DNA from: Akkermansia massiliensis
GTDB lineage: Bacteria > Verrucomicrobiota > Verrucomicrobiia > Verrucomicrobiales > Akkermansiaceae
Direction of reading: 5' to 3'
Assembly (NCBI RefSeq): GCF_018847375.1
Contig: NZ_CP072036.1
Coordinates: forward strand, 744,001-808,000
DNA length: 64,000 nucleotides
Program-made: the position numbers and the translations under genes
Shown: piece by piece, positions 1 to 9,200 of the stretch
Numbering within the stretch: position 1 is the first letter of the stretch
How the letters are laid out: each line of letters begins with the position of its first letter
The notes under the pieces: model-generated
Databases searched by the model: none
What the model saw: the letters and a program-made list of their open reading frames with translations, nothing else
What the model was told of the DNA's origin: nothing

Positions 1-1
1 C

Positions 2-127
2 AAACCCTACCTGTACCGTGACATGGTGAACAAGATATGCTCCAAACCGGCCTGGTGGACGCCCCTCTGCCTGGGCGGCATGGCCTACGGAGCCGCCATT
101 CTGCTCTGCGCCGTCCTGTGGTGGTAG
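2..127 (+). CDS. C-terminal end of an unidentified membrane protein (5' truncated)
   Basis: An open frame enters from the left edge and ends at TAG 125-127, giving 41 residues. The last part (roughly PLCLGGMAYGAAILLCAVLWW) is a hydrophobic segment ending almost at the stop, so the protein finishes in a transmembrane helix. A Trp-rich stretch (KPAWWTP) sits just before it. The start and most of the protein lie outside the window, so no family can be assigned. The following sulfatase starts 168 bases later on the same strand. Confidence 0.5.
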   Translation, partial: KPYLYRDMVNKICSKPAWWTPLCLGGMAYGAAILLCAVLWW

Positions 128-295
128 CAGACGCATTTTTTCCGGCGCACCATATCCGCCCACCCGGCTTTTTCCGGAGGAATTCCCGGTCGCGCAAGCT
201 GTCCGGGCCAACAGGGAAGACAGCTTTCCTTTTCCAGCCTCCGGGCAGGATCCGTCCGCGGGCCTGCCTGCTTTATCATACACCCCGTTCCTCCC

Positions 296-1867
296 ATGCG
301 TTTCATTCCAAGTTTCCCCCTCCTGGCCTGCATGGCCCTCTGGCTGCTCTCCCCTGTCCCCTCCCCGGCGGACAAGCCCAACATCGTCCTCATCCTGGCT
401 GACGACATGGGATGGTCCGACCTGGGCTGCTACGGCTCGGAAATCCCCACTCCCCATCTGGACTCCCTCGCCGCACAGGGCATGCTGGCTACACGGTGCT
501 ACACGGCTTCCCGCTGCTCCCCCTCCCGCGCCTCCATCATGACCGGCTGCGAGCCCCACAAGGTGGACGTAGGGCTGCTGGACGACGACAGCGGACGCCC
601 TGGCTACCGCGGGCGGCTGAATCCGGATATCCCCATCCTCCCTGAACTCCTGAAAAAAGCGGGATACCGTACCTACCTTTCCGGAAAATGGCATCTGGGG
701 AAAGTCCGGGGAACCTACCCCTGGGACCGCGGCTTCGACCGTTCCCGCGGCCTGCTGGGAGGCGCGGCGGATTACTACAAGCCCATGCCGGACCGCCCCT
801 TCGGAGAAGACGGAAAATTGCTCCGGCCGGAGGACCTGCCGGAGAATTTCTACATGACGGAAGACATCACCCAAACGGCCCTGGCCTACATTGACGACGC
901 CGCCAAAAGCAAAAAACCCTTCTTCCTCTACGTGGCTTACACGGCCCCGCACACACCCCTTCAGGCCCCCCGGGAGGAAATAGAAAAAATGCTGCCGTCC
1001 TACCGCGGAAAATCTCCGCATGCCATCGCCTCCAAGAGGCTGGAAAAACAAAAACAGCTCGGAATCGTCCCTCCCTCCGCCAAGCTGGGCATGGCAGGAA
1101 AATTCAATCCTTCCGGCTATGAAAAGGCCACAGCAGAGCGCAAGGACTACCTTTCCAGGTGCATGGCCACCTACGCCGCCCAAATCTCCATCATGGACCG
1201 CGGCATAGGCCGCATCCTTGCGTCCCTGGACCGCCACCGCCTCAGCGGCAACACGATCGTCATGTTCCTGTCAGACAACGGCGCAACGGCGGAAATGCCC
1301 CAGAACAACAGGAACAAGAAAACCGTTCTTCCCATCGGTCCGCTGGGGGAAGCCGGCTGCCGGGACGGGTACGGTCTCATGTGGGCGGCCGTGTCCAACA
1401 CTCCCTACCGCCAGTATAAGATTGAGACCTTTGACGGCGGCTTGTCCGCGCCTTTCATCATCCGCTACCCTTCCAGAATCCGTCCCGGCGCGCGCTATCA
1501 CTCCCCCTTCCTGCTTCAGGATCTCGCCCCCACCTGCCTGGCGTGGGCCCAGCTTCCGGTTCCCGTCCACATGGACGGCAAACCGCTCAACGCCTACTGG
1601 GCCAATCCCGGAAAGCTTCCTCCGTCCAGGGTATGGGACTACATTCCCGGCACCTGCCCTTCCCGCACCATTTTCTGGGAGCACCAGAGGAACCGCGCGG
1701 CTCTGACCAGCCAATTCAAGCTGGTGGCTCCCAACCGCGGCCCCTGGCAGGTATACGACATCAGGGACAGGACGGAACAAAAAAACCTCGCTTCCAGGCA
1801 CCAGCCGCTTATTGAACAACTGTCCGCACAGTACAGGAAGTGGGCAGAAGAAAACCATGCCGAATAA
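296..1867 (+). CDS. Secreted formylglycine-dependent sulfatase
   Basis: 523 aa. A signal peptide (about residues 1-25, ending near SPVPSPA) points to export. The sulfatase core begins with NIVLILADDMGW, where D36-D37 would bind Ca2+, followed by C74-S-P-S-R, the CxPxR motif in which Cys is converted to formylglycine by an anaerobic or aerobic maturase. A second metal-site motif, FLSDNGA, lies near residue 327. Family knowledge: arylsulfatase-A-like enzymes of mucin-degrading bacteria remove sulfate esters from glycans, acting in the periplasm or at the surface. The exact substrate cannot be read from the sequence. The gene stands alone, with no maturase or glycosidase next to it here. There is no obvious Shine-Dalgarno before the ATG; the start is chosen because it gives a complete signal peptide. 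Confidence 0.93.
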   Translation: MRFIPSFPLLACMALWLLSPVPSPADKPNIVLILADDMGWSDLGCYGSEIPTPHLDSLAAQGMLATRCYTASRCSPSRASIMTGCEPHKVDVGLLDDDSGRPGYRGRLNPDIPILPELLKKAGYRTYLSGKWHLGKVRGTYPWDRGFDRSRGLLGGAADYYKPMPDRPFGEDGKLLRPEDLPENFYMTEDITQTALAYIDDAAKSKKPFFLYVAYTAPHTPLQAPREEIEKMLPSYRGKSPHAIASKRLEKQKQLGIVPPSAKLGMAGKFNPSGYEKATAERKDYLSRCMATYAAQISIMDRGIGRILASLDRHRLSGNTIVMFLSDNGATAEMPQNNRNKKTVLPIGPLGEAGCRDGYGLMWAAVSNTPYRQYKIETFDGGLSAPFIIRYPSRIRPGARYHSPFLLQDLAPTCLAWAQLPVPVHMDGKPLNAYWANPGKLPPSRVWDYIPGTCPSRTIFWEHQRNRAALTSQFKLVAPNRGPWQVYDIRDRTEQKNLASRHQPLIEQLSAQYRKWAEENHAE

Positions 1868-2492
1868 TGCGGCACGGCGGGCAGCCTGGCAGGCGCGCAC
1901 GGAACATTACCGCGGCAGGGTTTTTCCAGGGGCAAGCCCTGACGTTCCGGCACCGCAGCCACCGGAGCCGTAACCCGCATCATTTCCGGGAAAAAGCCGG
2001 AAGAATATTTGTTCCCCCCTTGATATCCGGGGGCCCATTCACCATTCCTTTTCCCCATCCGGATATTGACGGACAATTCCGCAAGGAGTCCGGCCCTCCG
2101 GACGGAGCTTGCTCCGGCTCTCCATGCTTTTACCCTGTAAACAAAGATATTCCATGAATCAAAATAAAACATATCAAAACACTGCGATTTAACAAATCGT
2201 TTCCCAAATGGAAAACTCTTATTTTTTCCTAACAATTATTGGAACAAAGGAAGCCTTATCATTCAAAGAAATATCGTATTAGAATGCTTCTAAATTAACA
2301 AAAAACTCATTGATTATAAATAAACTTAATTTAAGATGGCATAAGAAAAAACCTCTCCGCTTCCTGCTTTCATTCCGCACCATTTCAACCTTCAATATGG
2401 AATATTTTTGATAATCAACAAATAACACACCTTTAACAAGACTTGTACAGCATCACCTTCTTTTCAACCAACCTTTCTCCCGCATCTTTCTT
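1868..2492. other. Gene-free stretch with an AT-rich island
   Basis: No convincing gene on either strand. The first 280 bases keep the GC-rich composition of the neighbourhood. From about 2150 to 2460 the sequence becomes strongly AT-rich, which suggests a promoter region for the downstream membrane protein at 2493. It holds a 15-base palindrome at 2185-2199 (CGATTT-AAC-AAATCG), which resembles in layout the palindromes at 26.5-26.8 and 38.2-38.4 kb but lacks one G in each arm. Confidence 0.5.
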
Positions 2493-3383
2493 ATGTTCAA
2501 AGAGCCCTCCTTCCTCAAAAAAGCAAACCTGTTCCAGCCCATCCTGGTCGTTGTGATCTCCATCATCGGAGGGACGCCCATGGAAGGCGCCAACACGGGA
2601 AAAATCGTCCTGCTGGTTATCCTGGGCGCCGCTTTCATCGTGTGGCACGTGGAATGCCAGAGGCTGATCAACAGGAACCGGGAGATGAAGAAACAGGCCT
2701 GCACCCTGAAAAACCGCAGTGCGGCTCTTTACAAAAAAACCTACGCCGCCCTCAGCGGGGAATATGAAAACTTCGCCAACAAGCTGAATGGAGAAGACCG
2801 CCGGGAGAAAAAAGCGGACGGCTCCCGCGCAACGACGGAAAGCTTCAACTCCGCCTGCCTGTTCCTGTGTTCCACCATCGCCGCAGCCCTGGCCGAATAT
2901 AAAAGCTCCCTCATCTTTGAAGTGCTTTACATCCAGGCGGAGCGGCAGCAGGGCCAGACCTTCCTGCGCGTCACAGGCTACGCGCAGGGAGAACACAATA
3001 ACGACATCCCCTCTCTGCTGGCCCAACCTCCGCGGCCCGTGACGGGAACTCCCTCCATGCTGGATGAACAATTGTTCGCTGAACGCCATCTCAGCCCCGT
3101 AGTCCTCTCCGGCCCGGCGGAAGTGCGGCGCAGCTTCTTCCGGAAGCGCAACCAGCCCCCGGAGGAAAAATACATGCAATACCTCGCCATCCCCGTCCTG
3201 AGCAGGAGGAATGAAATCATCGGCCTCATTGAAGTCTCCGTTAAAAAAAATCCGTTCATCTTCCCGGTGGTCATGCTGGAAACCCACGAACTGGCCGACA
3301 TCCGATCATGGCTGTACCATTTGAAAGACCATTTCCTGCTGTTCCATGAAATAGAACGCGCCGTCCGGCATGATTTGCCCTGA
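2493..3383 (+). CDS. Membrane-anchored protein with GAF-like C-terminal region, function unknown
   Basis: 296 aa. Two hydrophobic segments near the N-terminus (about residues 14-27 and 36-51) probably anchor the protein. They are followed by a charged, likely helical linker (residues 55-110) and a soluble C-terminal part. Residues around 225-250 (YLAIPVLSRRNEIIGLIEVS) follow the pattern of the last strands of a GAF domain, which in other proteins binds small ligands or serves as a dimerising sensor. This is inference from a short match; no catalytic output domain is present. The start ATG is the first codon after the AT-rich island. It is transcribed toward, and convergent with, the tRNA-Lys gene. 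Confidence 0.65.
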   Translation: MFKEPSFLKKANLFQPILVVVISIIGGTPMEGANTGKIVLLVILGAAFIVWHVECQRLINRNREMKKQACTLKNRSAALYKKTYAALSGEYENFANKLNGEDRREKKADGSRATTESFNSACLFLCSTIAAALAEYKSSLIFEVLYIQAERQQGQTFLRVTGYAQGEHNNDIPSLLAQPPRPVTGTPSMLDEQLFAERHLSPVVLSGPAEVRRSFFRKRNQPPEEKYMQYLAIPVLSRRNEIIGLIEVSVKKNPFIFPVVMLETHELADIRSWLYHLKDHFLLFHEIERAVRHDLP

Positions 3384-3520
3384 TGGACATCCCCGCCCGG
3401 TTCCGTCTTTCCGTTCCGCCGGCGGCCTCACGGACCGGGCAGCACGGCAATACCCATTCCCATGCTCATTGGATGGTGGAACACCACGTTCCCGCCCGTT
3501 TTCCGGCTACCTCAAAAAAG

Positions 3521-3553
3521 AAACTCCGCCCGGAAATACTTCCTGCGGAGTTT
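3521..3553 (-). terminator. Hairpin terminator downstream of tRNA-Lys
   Basis: Inverted repeat AAACTCCGC / GCGGAGTTT. On the minus strand the stem is followed by TTTCTTTTTT, the form of an intrinsic terminator for the tRNA-Lys transcript. It could also serve the convergent gene ending at 3383. Confidence 0.65.
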
Positions 3554-3570
3554 CAACGTATGAAAGGGAA

Positions 3571-3646
3571 TGGTACTTGGACCGGGACTCGAACCCGGGA
3601 CCAATAGATTAAAAGTCTACTGCTCTACCAACTGAGCTACCCAAGC
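3571..3646 (-). tRNA. tRNA-Lys (anticodon TTT)
   Basis: 76 nt read on the minus strand. The acceptor stem GCTTGGG pairs with TCCAAGT (G-U at both ends), the D arm begins GCTC, the anticodon loop is CTTTTAA with anticodon TTT, and the T arm is CCGGG-TTCGAGT-CCCGG. The discriminator is A and the 3' CCA is encoded in the DNA. All arms fold as a standard class I tRNA. Confidence 0.95.
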
Positions 3647-3731
3647 ACTTACCCTTGCTGGAAGGGCGGAGGCAGTAAACACCACGCCCCCTTTCATGGC
3701 AAGCGCAAAATGGAAGACGGACAAAAAAAGA

Positions 3732-4163
3732 TCAGGATTCCATGTATTCCTGCCACCGCGCACGCCATTCAGCTGGAATGCGCGCGGGGCGCCCCTGGGG
3801 CATCCGGACCAGGGCCAGCTGTTGATGGGCCCTCACCAGAAGATCGTTGTTGGAGGCGCGGCGCATTTCAAAATCGCACCAGAACCGGGCCCGTTCCACG
3901 GATTGCAGCCATCCCGTCGTCAGAATGGTGTCCCCCAGCACGGCGGGGCGTACGTAGTCGATTTCATGGCGGACCACCACGGCGAACTGCTGCAAATCGC
4001 TCATGGTTTTGTAATCCATGCCCAATTTGGCTCCCAGCTTGGTGCGGCAGGCTTCAATCATGCGCAGGTAGGCCAGGTTATGAACCACTCCGCCGCAATC
4101 CGTATCATAAAACATGACTTCGTCTTCCGTATGAAACATCAGCTCCGGATTCATGACTGCCAT
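3732..4163 (-). CDS. YbgC/4-hydroxybenzoyl-CoA-type acyl-CoA thioesterase
   Basis: 143 aa, the usual length of a single hot-dog domain. The N-terminal part contains YDTDCGGVVHNLAYL, matching the YxTDxxGxVxxxxY signature of this family, in which the Asp is the catalytic residue. Family members hydrolyse short-chain or aromatic acyl-CoA thioesters in the cytoplasm; YbgC proteins are often linked to the Tol-Pal envelope system, but no tol genes are seen here. It lies downstream of comF on the same strand. The ATG at 4163 is chosen; ATG codon 4 is a possible alternative. Confidence 0.85.
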   Translation of the reverse strand: MAVMNPELMFHTEDEVMFYDTDCGGVVHNLAYLRMIEACRTKLGAKLGMDYKTMSDLQQFAVVVRHEIDYVRPAVLGDTILTTGWLQSVERARFWCDFEMRRASNNDLLVRAHQQLALVRMPQGRPARIPAEWRARWQEYMES

Positions 4164-4202
4164 TGTAGGAAGGAAACGGTGAAGCTGAAAGAAAATTCCG
4201 GT

Positions 4203-4961
4203 TCAGCCATGCCATGCATGGTGCGTCCGCGCCAGCGTCAGCACGCAAACGGAAGCCGCCCCGGCCCGGAGCAGCAGATGCGCGCAGGCGTCCGCCGTGG
4301 CCCCGGTCGTAAAAACGTCATCCACCAGCAGCACGTCCCTTCCCGCGACGGGATGACGTTTGATTCTTTTTTCATCCGCGGCATAAATCCTGCGGGCGTG
4401 CCTGAGCCGCTGCTTCCGCGCCAGGCTGGCCTGGGGCAGCCGGTCAGGCAGGCGTTTCAGCACCCCGGCACAGGGCCAGCCCAGTTCTCTCCCCAGCAGC
4501 GCCGCCAGTTCCTGCGCCTGGTTGTACCCCCTCCGCACCAGCTTGCGGCGGTGCATGGGCACGGGAACGAGCAGGCGCTTTTTTCCTCCGAACCAGTGGG
4601 GATTTCCGCGCACGGCCTCCGCCATCATCCGCGCGAAGGTTCCGGCCAGATGAACGGCCCCCGCATATTTGAAGGCCAGCAGAAGCTCCCTCAATGCCCC
4701 TTCGTTCACGTATGCGGCGCGGGCTTCCTCAAAGGACGGAGCCGTTTCCGCACAGCGGGCGCATAACCCGGACGGGATGAAGGAACCTTCCGCAGGTTCT
4801 CCGCAAACGGCGCAGCAGGGTGGTTCAATGGGCACGAAACGCTCCCGGCATTCCGGACAAACATGACAGCCGTCCAGTCCGCCCCGTCCGCACAACTCGC
4901 AGACGAAAGGGTACACCCAGGAGAGCCATTCCCTGAAAACCGCTCCCAGCATCCCCGGCAC
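4203..4961 (-). CDS. ComF family phosphoribosyltransferase-like protein
   Basis: 252 aa. The N-terminal third carries paired Cys motifs (CELCG, CHVCPEC, CCAVCG, CARC), a double zinc ribbon typical of ComF proteins. The C-terminal part holds the type I phosphoribosyltransferase PRPP loop LLVDDVFTTGAT and the upstream KRLPDRLPQASLARKQR segment, which is highly conserved in the family. ComF proteins act in natural transformation in several bacteria, with a role in single-stranded DNA processing; a role in competence here is inference from family only. Length is normal. The small gene at 4983-5285 ends only 21 bases upstream on the same strand, suggesting co-transcription. Confidence 0.88.
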   Translation of the reverse strand: MPGMLGAVFREWLSWVYPFVCELCGRGGLDGCHVCPECRERFVPIEPPCCAVCGEPAEGSFIPSGLCARCAETAPSFEEARAAYVNEGALRELLLAFKYAGAVHLAGTFARMMAEAVRGNPHWFGGKKRLLVPVPMHRRKLVRRGYNQAQELAALLGRELGWPCAGVLKRLPDRLPQASLARKQRLRHARRIYAADEKRIKRHPVAGRDVLLVDDVFTTGATADACAHLLLRAGAASVCVLTLARTHHAWHG

Positions 4962-4982
4962 GGCAGAAGTTGAAGGGCGTTC

Positions 4983-5285
4983 CTACCGCCCGTCCTCCCC
5001 ATGGGGAGAACCGGTTTCCTCCTCTTCCGGCATGTCTTCCAGAAGCTTGTCTATGGCTTCAATAAAACGCCACGGGCAGCGTTTGCGCTGGTACTTGCGC
5101 CAGAGCACGTCGCGCAGGGTCACCCAGTGCGCCCGCGTGAATTCCACGTGTTCCCACTCCACATCGTCACGTTCCGCACGGCCCACCTTGGGGGCGCATT
5201 CCAGCTTCCATTTGCTGGCGTGGTGGCATGCCCTGTATACCAGGGTACCTTCTTCCGTGCGTTCTTTCCACGTGTGAACTTCCAT
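4983..5285 (-). CDS. Small conserved-looking protein of unknown function
   Basis: 100 aa, soluble, rich in Trp, Arg and Glu. It contains no recognised motif; two Cys (about residues 20 and 30) and several His are present in the first half, and the C-terminus is acidic (MPEEEETGSPHGEDGR). Coding status is supported by neighbouring placement: it lies directly upstream of comF on the same strand and is divergent from mazG. I do not recognise the family. Confidence 0.6.
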   Translation of the reverse strand: MEVHTWKERTEEGTLVYRACHHASKWKLECAPKVGRAERDDVEWEHVEFTRAHWVTLRDVLWRKYQRKRCPWRFIEAIDKLLEDMPEEEETGSPHGEDGR

Positions 5286-5370
5286 GGGGGCGAGTGTAGG
5301 GAAGAACCGTTCCGGGTAAAGAGGAATTTTTGCTAGTCATCCGCCCTTGCGCGATTAGTATGGCTCCGTC

Positions 5371-6180
5371 ATGAACGACACTGAAATGATCGAATGCCGC
5401 GAGCCTGCCCTTCAAATGCAGCGCCTCATCGCCATCATGAAACGCCTGCGCGCTCCCCAGGGCTGCCCCTGGGACGCGGAACAGACTCACCACTCCCTGA
5501 TTTCCAACATGATCGAGGAGGCCTATGAAGTGGTGGACACCATCCAGAGGGACGACTGGGAGCAGATGCGGGAGGAGCTGGGCGACGTTCTGCTTCAAGT
5601 GGTTTTTCATGCGGAGATCGCCCGGGAAGCCGGGCGTTTCAATTTCAACGATGTGGCCGCGGAAGTGAGTGAAAAGCTCGTCCGCCGCCATCCCCACGTG
5701 TTTGCCCAGTCCACGGCAGACACGACGGATGCCGTGCTGGCCCAGTGGGACAAGATCAAACGCCAGGAAAAAGGCGCGGAAGCCACCCCGTACCTGCACG
5801 GAACGGGCAAGGGGCTGCCGCCCATGCTCCGCGCATGGAAGCTCCAGAAAAAAGCCGCCAAAGCGGGGTTTGACTGGGCGGACGCCCAGGGCGCCCTGGA
5901 CAAGGTGAAGGAGGAAACCGCGGAGTGTGAGGAGATCCTTCCCGTGCCAGAGGAAGATCCGCACGTCACGGAGGAACTGGGGGACCTCCTGTTTTCCGTA
6001 GTCAACCTGTGCCGGAAGAAGGGAATAGACCCGGAAACGGCCATGGCCGGGGCGAACAGGAAGTTTGAACGGCGTTTCAATGAAATGGAACGCCTGCTTG
6101 CCAAAGACGGCCTTTCCCTGGAAGAAGCCTCCCTGGACGCCATGGAGGAACGCTGGCAGCAGGCGAAGTCCGCCCAATAA
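5371..6180 (+). CDS. mazG: Nucleoside triphosphate pyrophosphohydrolase MazG
   Basis: 269 aa, the length of the full two-domain MazG. The N-terminal domain begins MKRLRAPQGCPWDAEQTHHSL and continues EEAYEVVDTI and EELGDVLLQVVFHAEI, the EExxE...ExxD metal-binding pattern. The second half repeats it (ETAECEEI and EELGDLLFSVVNLCRK). MazG hydrolyses non-canonical or excess NTPs to NMP and PPi, housecleaning the nucleotide pool. It stands alone, divergent from the small gene at 4983. The start ATG at 5371 is the only one giving the full N-terminal motif with normal spacing. Confidence 0.95.
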   Translation: MNDTEMIECREPALQMQRLIAIMKRLRAPQGCPWDAEQTHHSLISNMIEEAYEVVDTIQRDDWEQMREELGDVLLQVVFHAEIAREAGRFNFNDVAAEVSEKLVRRHPHVFAQSTADTTDAVLAQWDKIKRQEKGAEATPYLHGTGKGLPPMLRAWKLQKKAAKAGFDWADAQGALDKVKEETAECEEILPVPEEDPHVTEELGDLLFSVVNLCRKKGIDPETAMAGANRKFERRFNEMERLLAKDGLSLEEASLDAMEERWQQAKSAQ

Positions 6181-6285
6181 AGTATTTCCATTTTCGGACC
6201 GTGCCTTGCTCCGGTCCTCCGCTTTGCCTTTCCCGGCGCCGTCTGCATGATTCATGCGCGCGGCGCCGGAATGTTTTTCAGGAGT

Positions 6286-9200
6286 TCAGCTCCTGCGGCG
6301 GCGCAGCAGCAGCGCGCCCAGGCCCAGCAAGGCCACGGAGGCCGTACCGGGTTCGGGAACCGTGCGCACCAGCGTCACCACGCCGTCGCGCATCCAGGAG
6401 TCCCCGTTTGCCAGGATGAAGCCGGCGTTTTTCAGGGCGGCGTCATAAAGGACGGAGGCCAGGGAGTAATCCCCGCTGAAGGCATTGGTGAGGGAGCCGT
6501 CATACAGCACAAAGTTGATGGTGCTCACACGGGCTTCCACCAGTTTTTCAATCAGGCTGCCGGAGCACTCCGTCAGCAGCAGGTTCACGCCGCCGGAGAA
6601 GTCCACGGAAGCCTGCCCGGCCCCGGTAATCAGCACATTGGTCGTCCACGCATCGGGAGCTGTCATGGAAAAGTTGCCGTCCGCATAGCTGACGTTCAGG
6701 TTCGGCACGGCATCCGTTGTGGAAACGCCAGTGACGGCCAGGGAGGAAAACGCGCCCAGCCTGATGCCGGAATCCGCCGCATGAATGAGCATGTCCGTCA
6801 CGCGGGCCTCCTGCCCTGCGGCCACCTCCAGCACGGAGCCGGAGAATTCCGTATGGGCCAGCGCCGCTCCCGTCCTGACGTTCACGTTGACGCCGTTGAA
6901 CAGGGCGCGGGCCGCGGAGCCTGCTCCCTGCACGATTCCCGCTCCGGCGGAAGAACCTAGAAAAGCCCGCTCCACCGTGGAGGAGGCGGCCCCGGTGCGG
7001 GCCGTCACCGCCACGGAAATATCGGAGAGGGAGGAAGAATTCAGCGTATTGACGGAGGCTCCCGCTCCCGCCAGCTTCACGGAAGCGGCGTAGGAAACCG
7101 TTCCGGCCTTCACGTCCAGTCGGGAAGCCGCTCCCTGGAGTTCGACTCCGGCTTTCGTATTGAGCGCGCCCGCATGCGCCAGCTCCAGCGCGGCATGGTC
7201 CGTTACCTGGTAGACCCCGTCCCAGGTGTTGGCCGCGCCCAGCACCACGCGGCCGTTTTTGCCCGCATTGCCGTTCTTGACGATGATGATCCCGGAGGCG
7301 CCGCCGGGCTTGACGGTTCCGTTGAGCGTCATGACATGGCTGTTTCCGGAGGCCGTCATGGAGTCCGGATCGTAACCCGTCGTATCCAGCACAAAGGCCT
7401 TCCCTCCGGCGTTCACCACCATTTCATTCTCATTGCTCCAGTCCGCGTCCAGCATGCCCAGCACGCCTCCGCCGTTCAGAAGAATCGTATTGCCGGTTTT
7501 CTGAACTCCGTCTTCCGTGTAGGGAGTCCCGGTCAGGGAACCAAAGCCGGAGCCCAGGCGCAGAACGCCGCCGTCGTTGACCTGCACGTCATAATCGTAC
7601 AGCCCCTGCCATTCGTCATGGCCCACCACCAGGTTGCCATCCTGCGCCACGCTCAATTCCCCGGCCAGCAGAAGAGTGTTTACCACCTTGAGGGAACCCG
7701 CGTCAATTTGCAGGGAAGCCAGGCGCGCATTCCCCACCGTCTGGGAAAAGATGCCCGTCTTCACCAGGCTGATGTAGCCGGAATCATGGCGCAGGCCCGT
7801 ATCATACATGTCGATGTACTGCCCAAAGCCCACATTGCCGCAATAAATCCGGTCCTGCGTCCCCACCGCCAGGAAAAGGGTGGTGGAGGAATCGCGCCCC
7901 GCGCTGGCTTCCGTGGTCACGAAGGAAGCCTCATCCTGCCCCATGATGCCGGCCAGGGTGATGTGATGGACGTCCTCCACGGAATCAAGATGCAGTATCG
8001 TGCTCTGTACACCATTCAGGCTTAAATCAAAACCGGCTTCTTCCCACGTGTTCCGGTCCAGACAGGCCTGCACCGTTCCCTGGCCGTCCTGCGTCCCGCT
8101 CATGCTGATCTTTCCATGGAATTTGGAGCCGTCATCCAGCTGGAAAACGGTCTGGCCGCTGCCGTTGGCATGCTGCAGGACAAGGTTGGCGGTGGAATCC
8201 CCCCGGACCGTGGAAATGACGCCACCGATCACCCTGTCCGTATGGGACACCGTCACCACGGAATCCTCCGCCACCGTCAGCAGGTTATTCAGCAGAGCCA
8301 CCTTCTGGATAAAGCCCCCGCTCTGGTAGTCCAGCGCCAGGGAGGTGCCGTCAAACATCCGGATTTCCCCGGTCCCCAGGGCTCCGGCATCCCTCATGAC
8401 TACCCTGCCGCCGTTGATTTCCGTTCCGCCGGAATACGTGTTGGCCGTCTCCATCACCAGGGTTCCGGCTCCGTCCTTGGTCAGAATGGTTTTCCAGTTG
8501 CTGGTTTCATAGTCATCCGGAAGCTCCCCGTCCGCAATCAGGCCCCCGTCCGCATGGGCGCGGAAGATGTAGTTGACGTCATCCTTCACGCGGATGGAGG
8601 CGGGGCGCACTTCCCCCCTGATGAGCACCACGTTGTAATCCTTTCCTTCCTCCCTTTCCACCATTCCTGTTTTCCCGGCTCCTTCCGCGCCGAAGGCCAC
8701 ATGGTAGGTATCCCGGTAAAAGCCGTTAAGGCCCAGATTTTTGTCCAGGCCCTCCAGCCAGTGGTTGCGGTCGGTCCCCTCCCCTTCGGGCAATTCATTG
8801 GCAAACCAGACGTTGTCCGTGGCGGCCACGTATTCCCCCTCGCTCCGGTTTTCTCCGTTGTACCAGGTGCGGATGGGCGTATTGGTCACCGTCATGACCA
8901 GGTTCATGTTGTCCCCGGAAACCTTGATGATGCCGAACCACCCGTTCCCGATGGAAATCGTGCGGGTTTGAAAGCCGCCCAGCGCCCCGTCCACGTAAAT
9001 GCCGCTTTCCGTCGTCGCCAGGTAGTATTTTTTGTCAACCGTGTCCGCTTCTCCAAAATCGTATCCCCCGAAACGCACCAGAATATCGCCGTTCAGGTTC
9101 AACCTGCCGGAATCAGCGATGTCCTCCAGCCCCTTGACGGCCAGCAGGGGATGCTCCTGCAGCTCGGAGGGCAGGATGGAGCAGTCAAAATACAGGAAGG

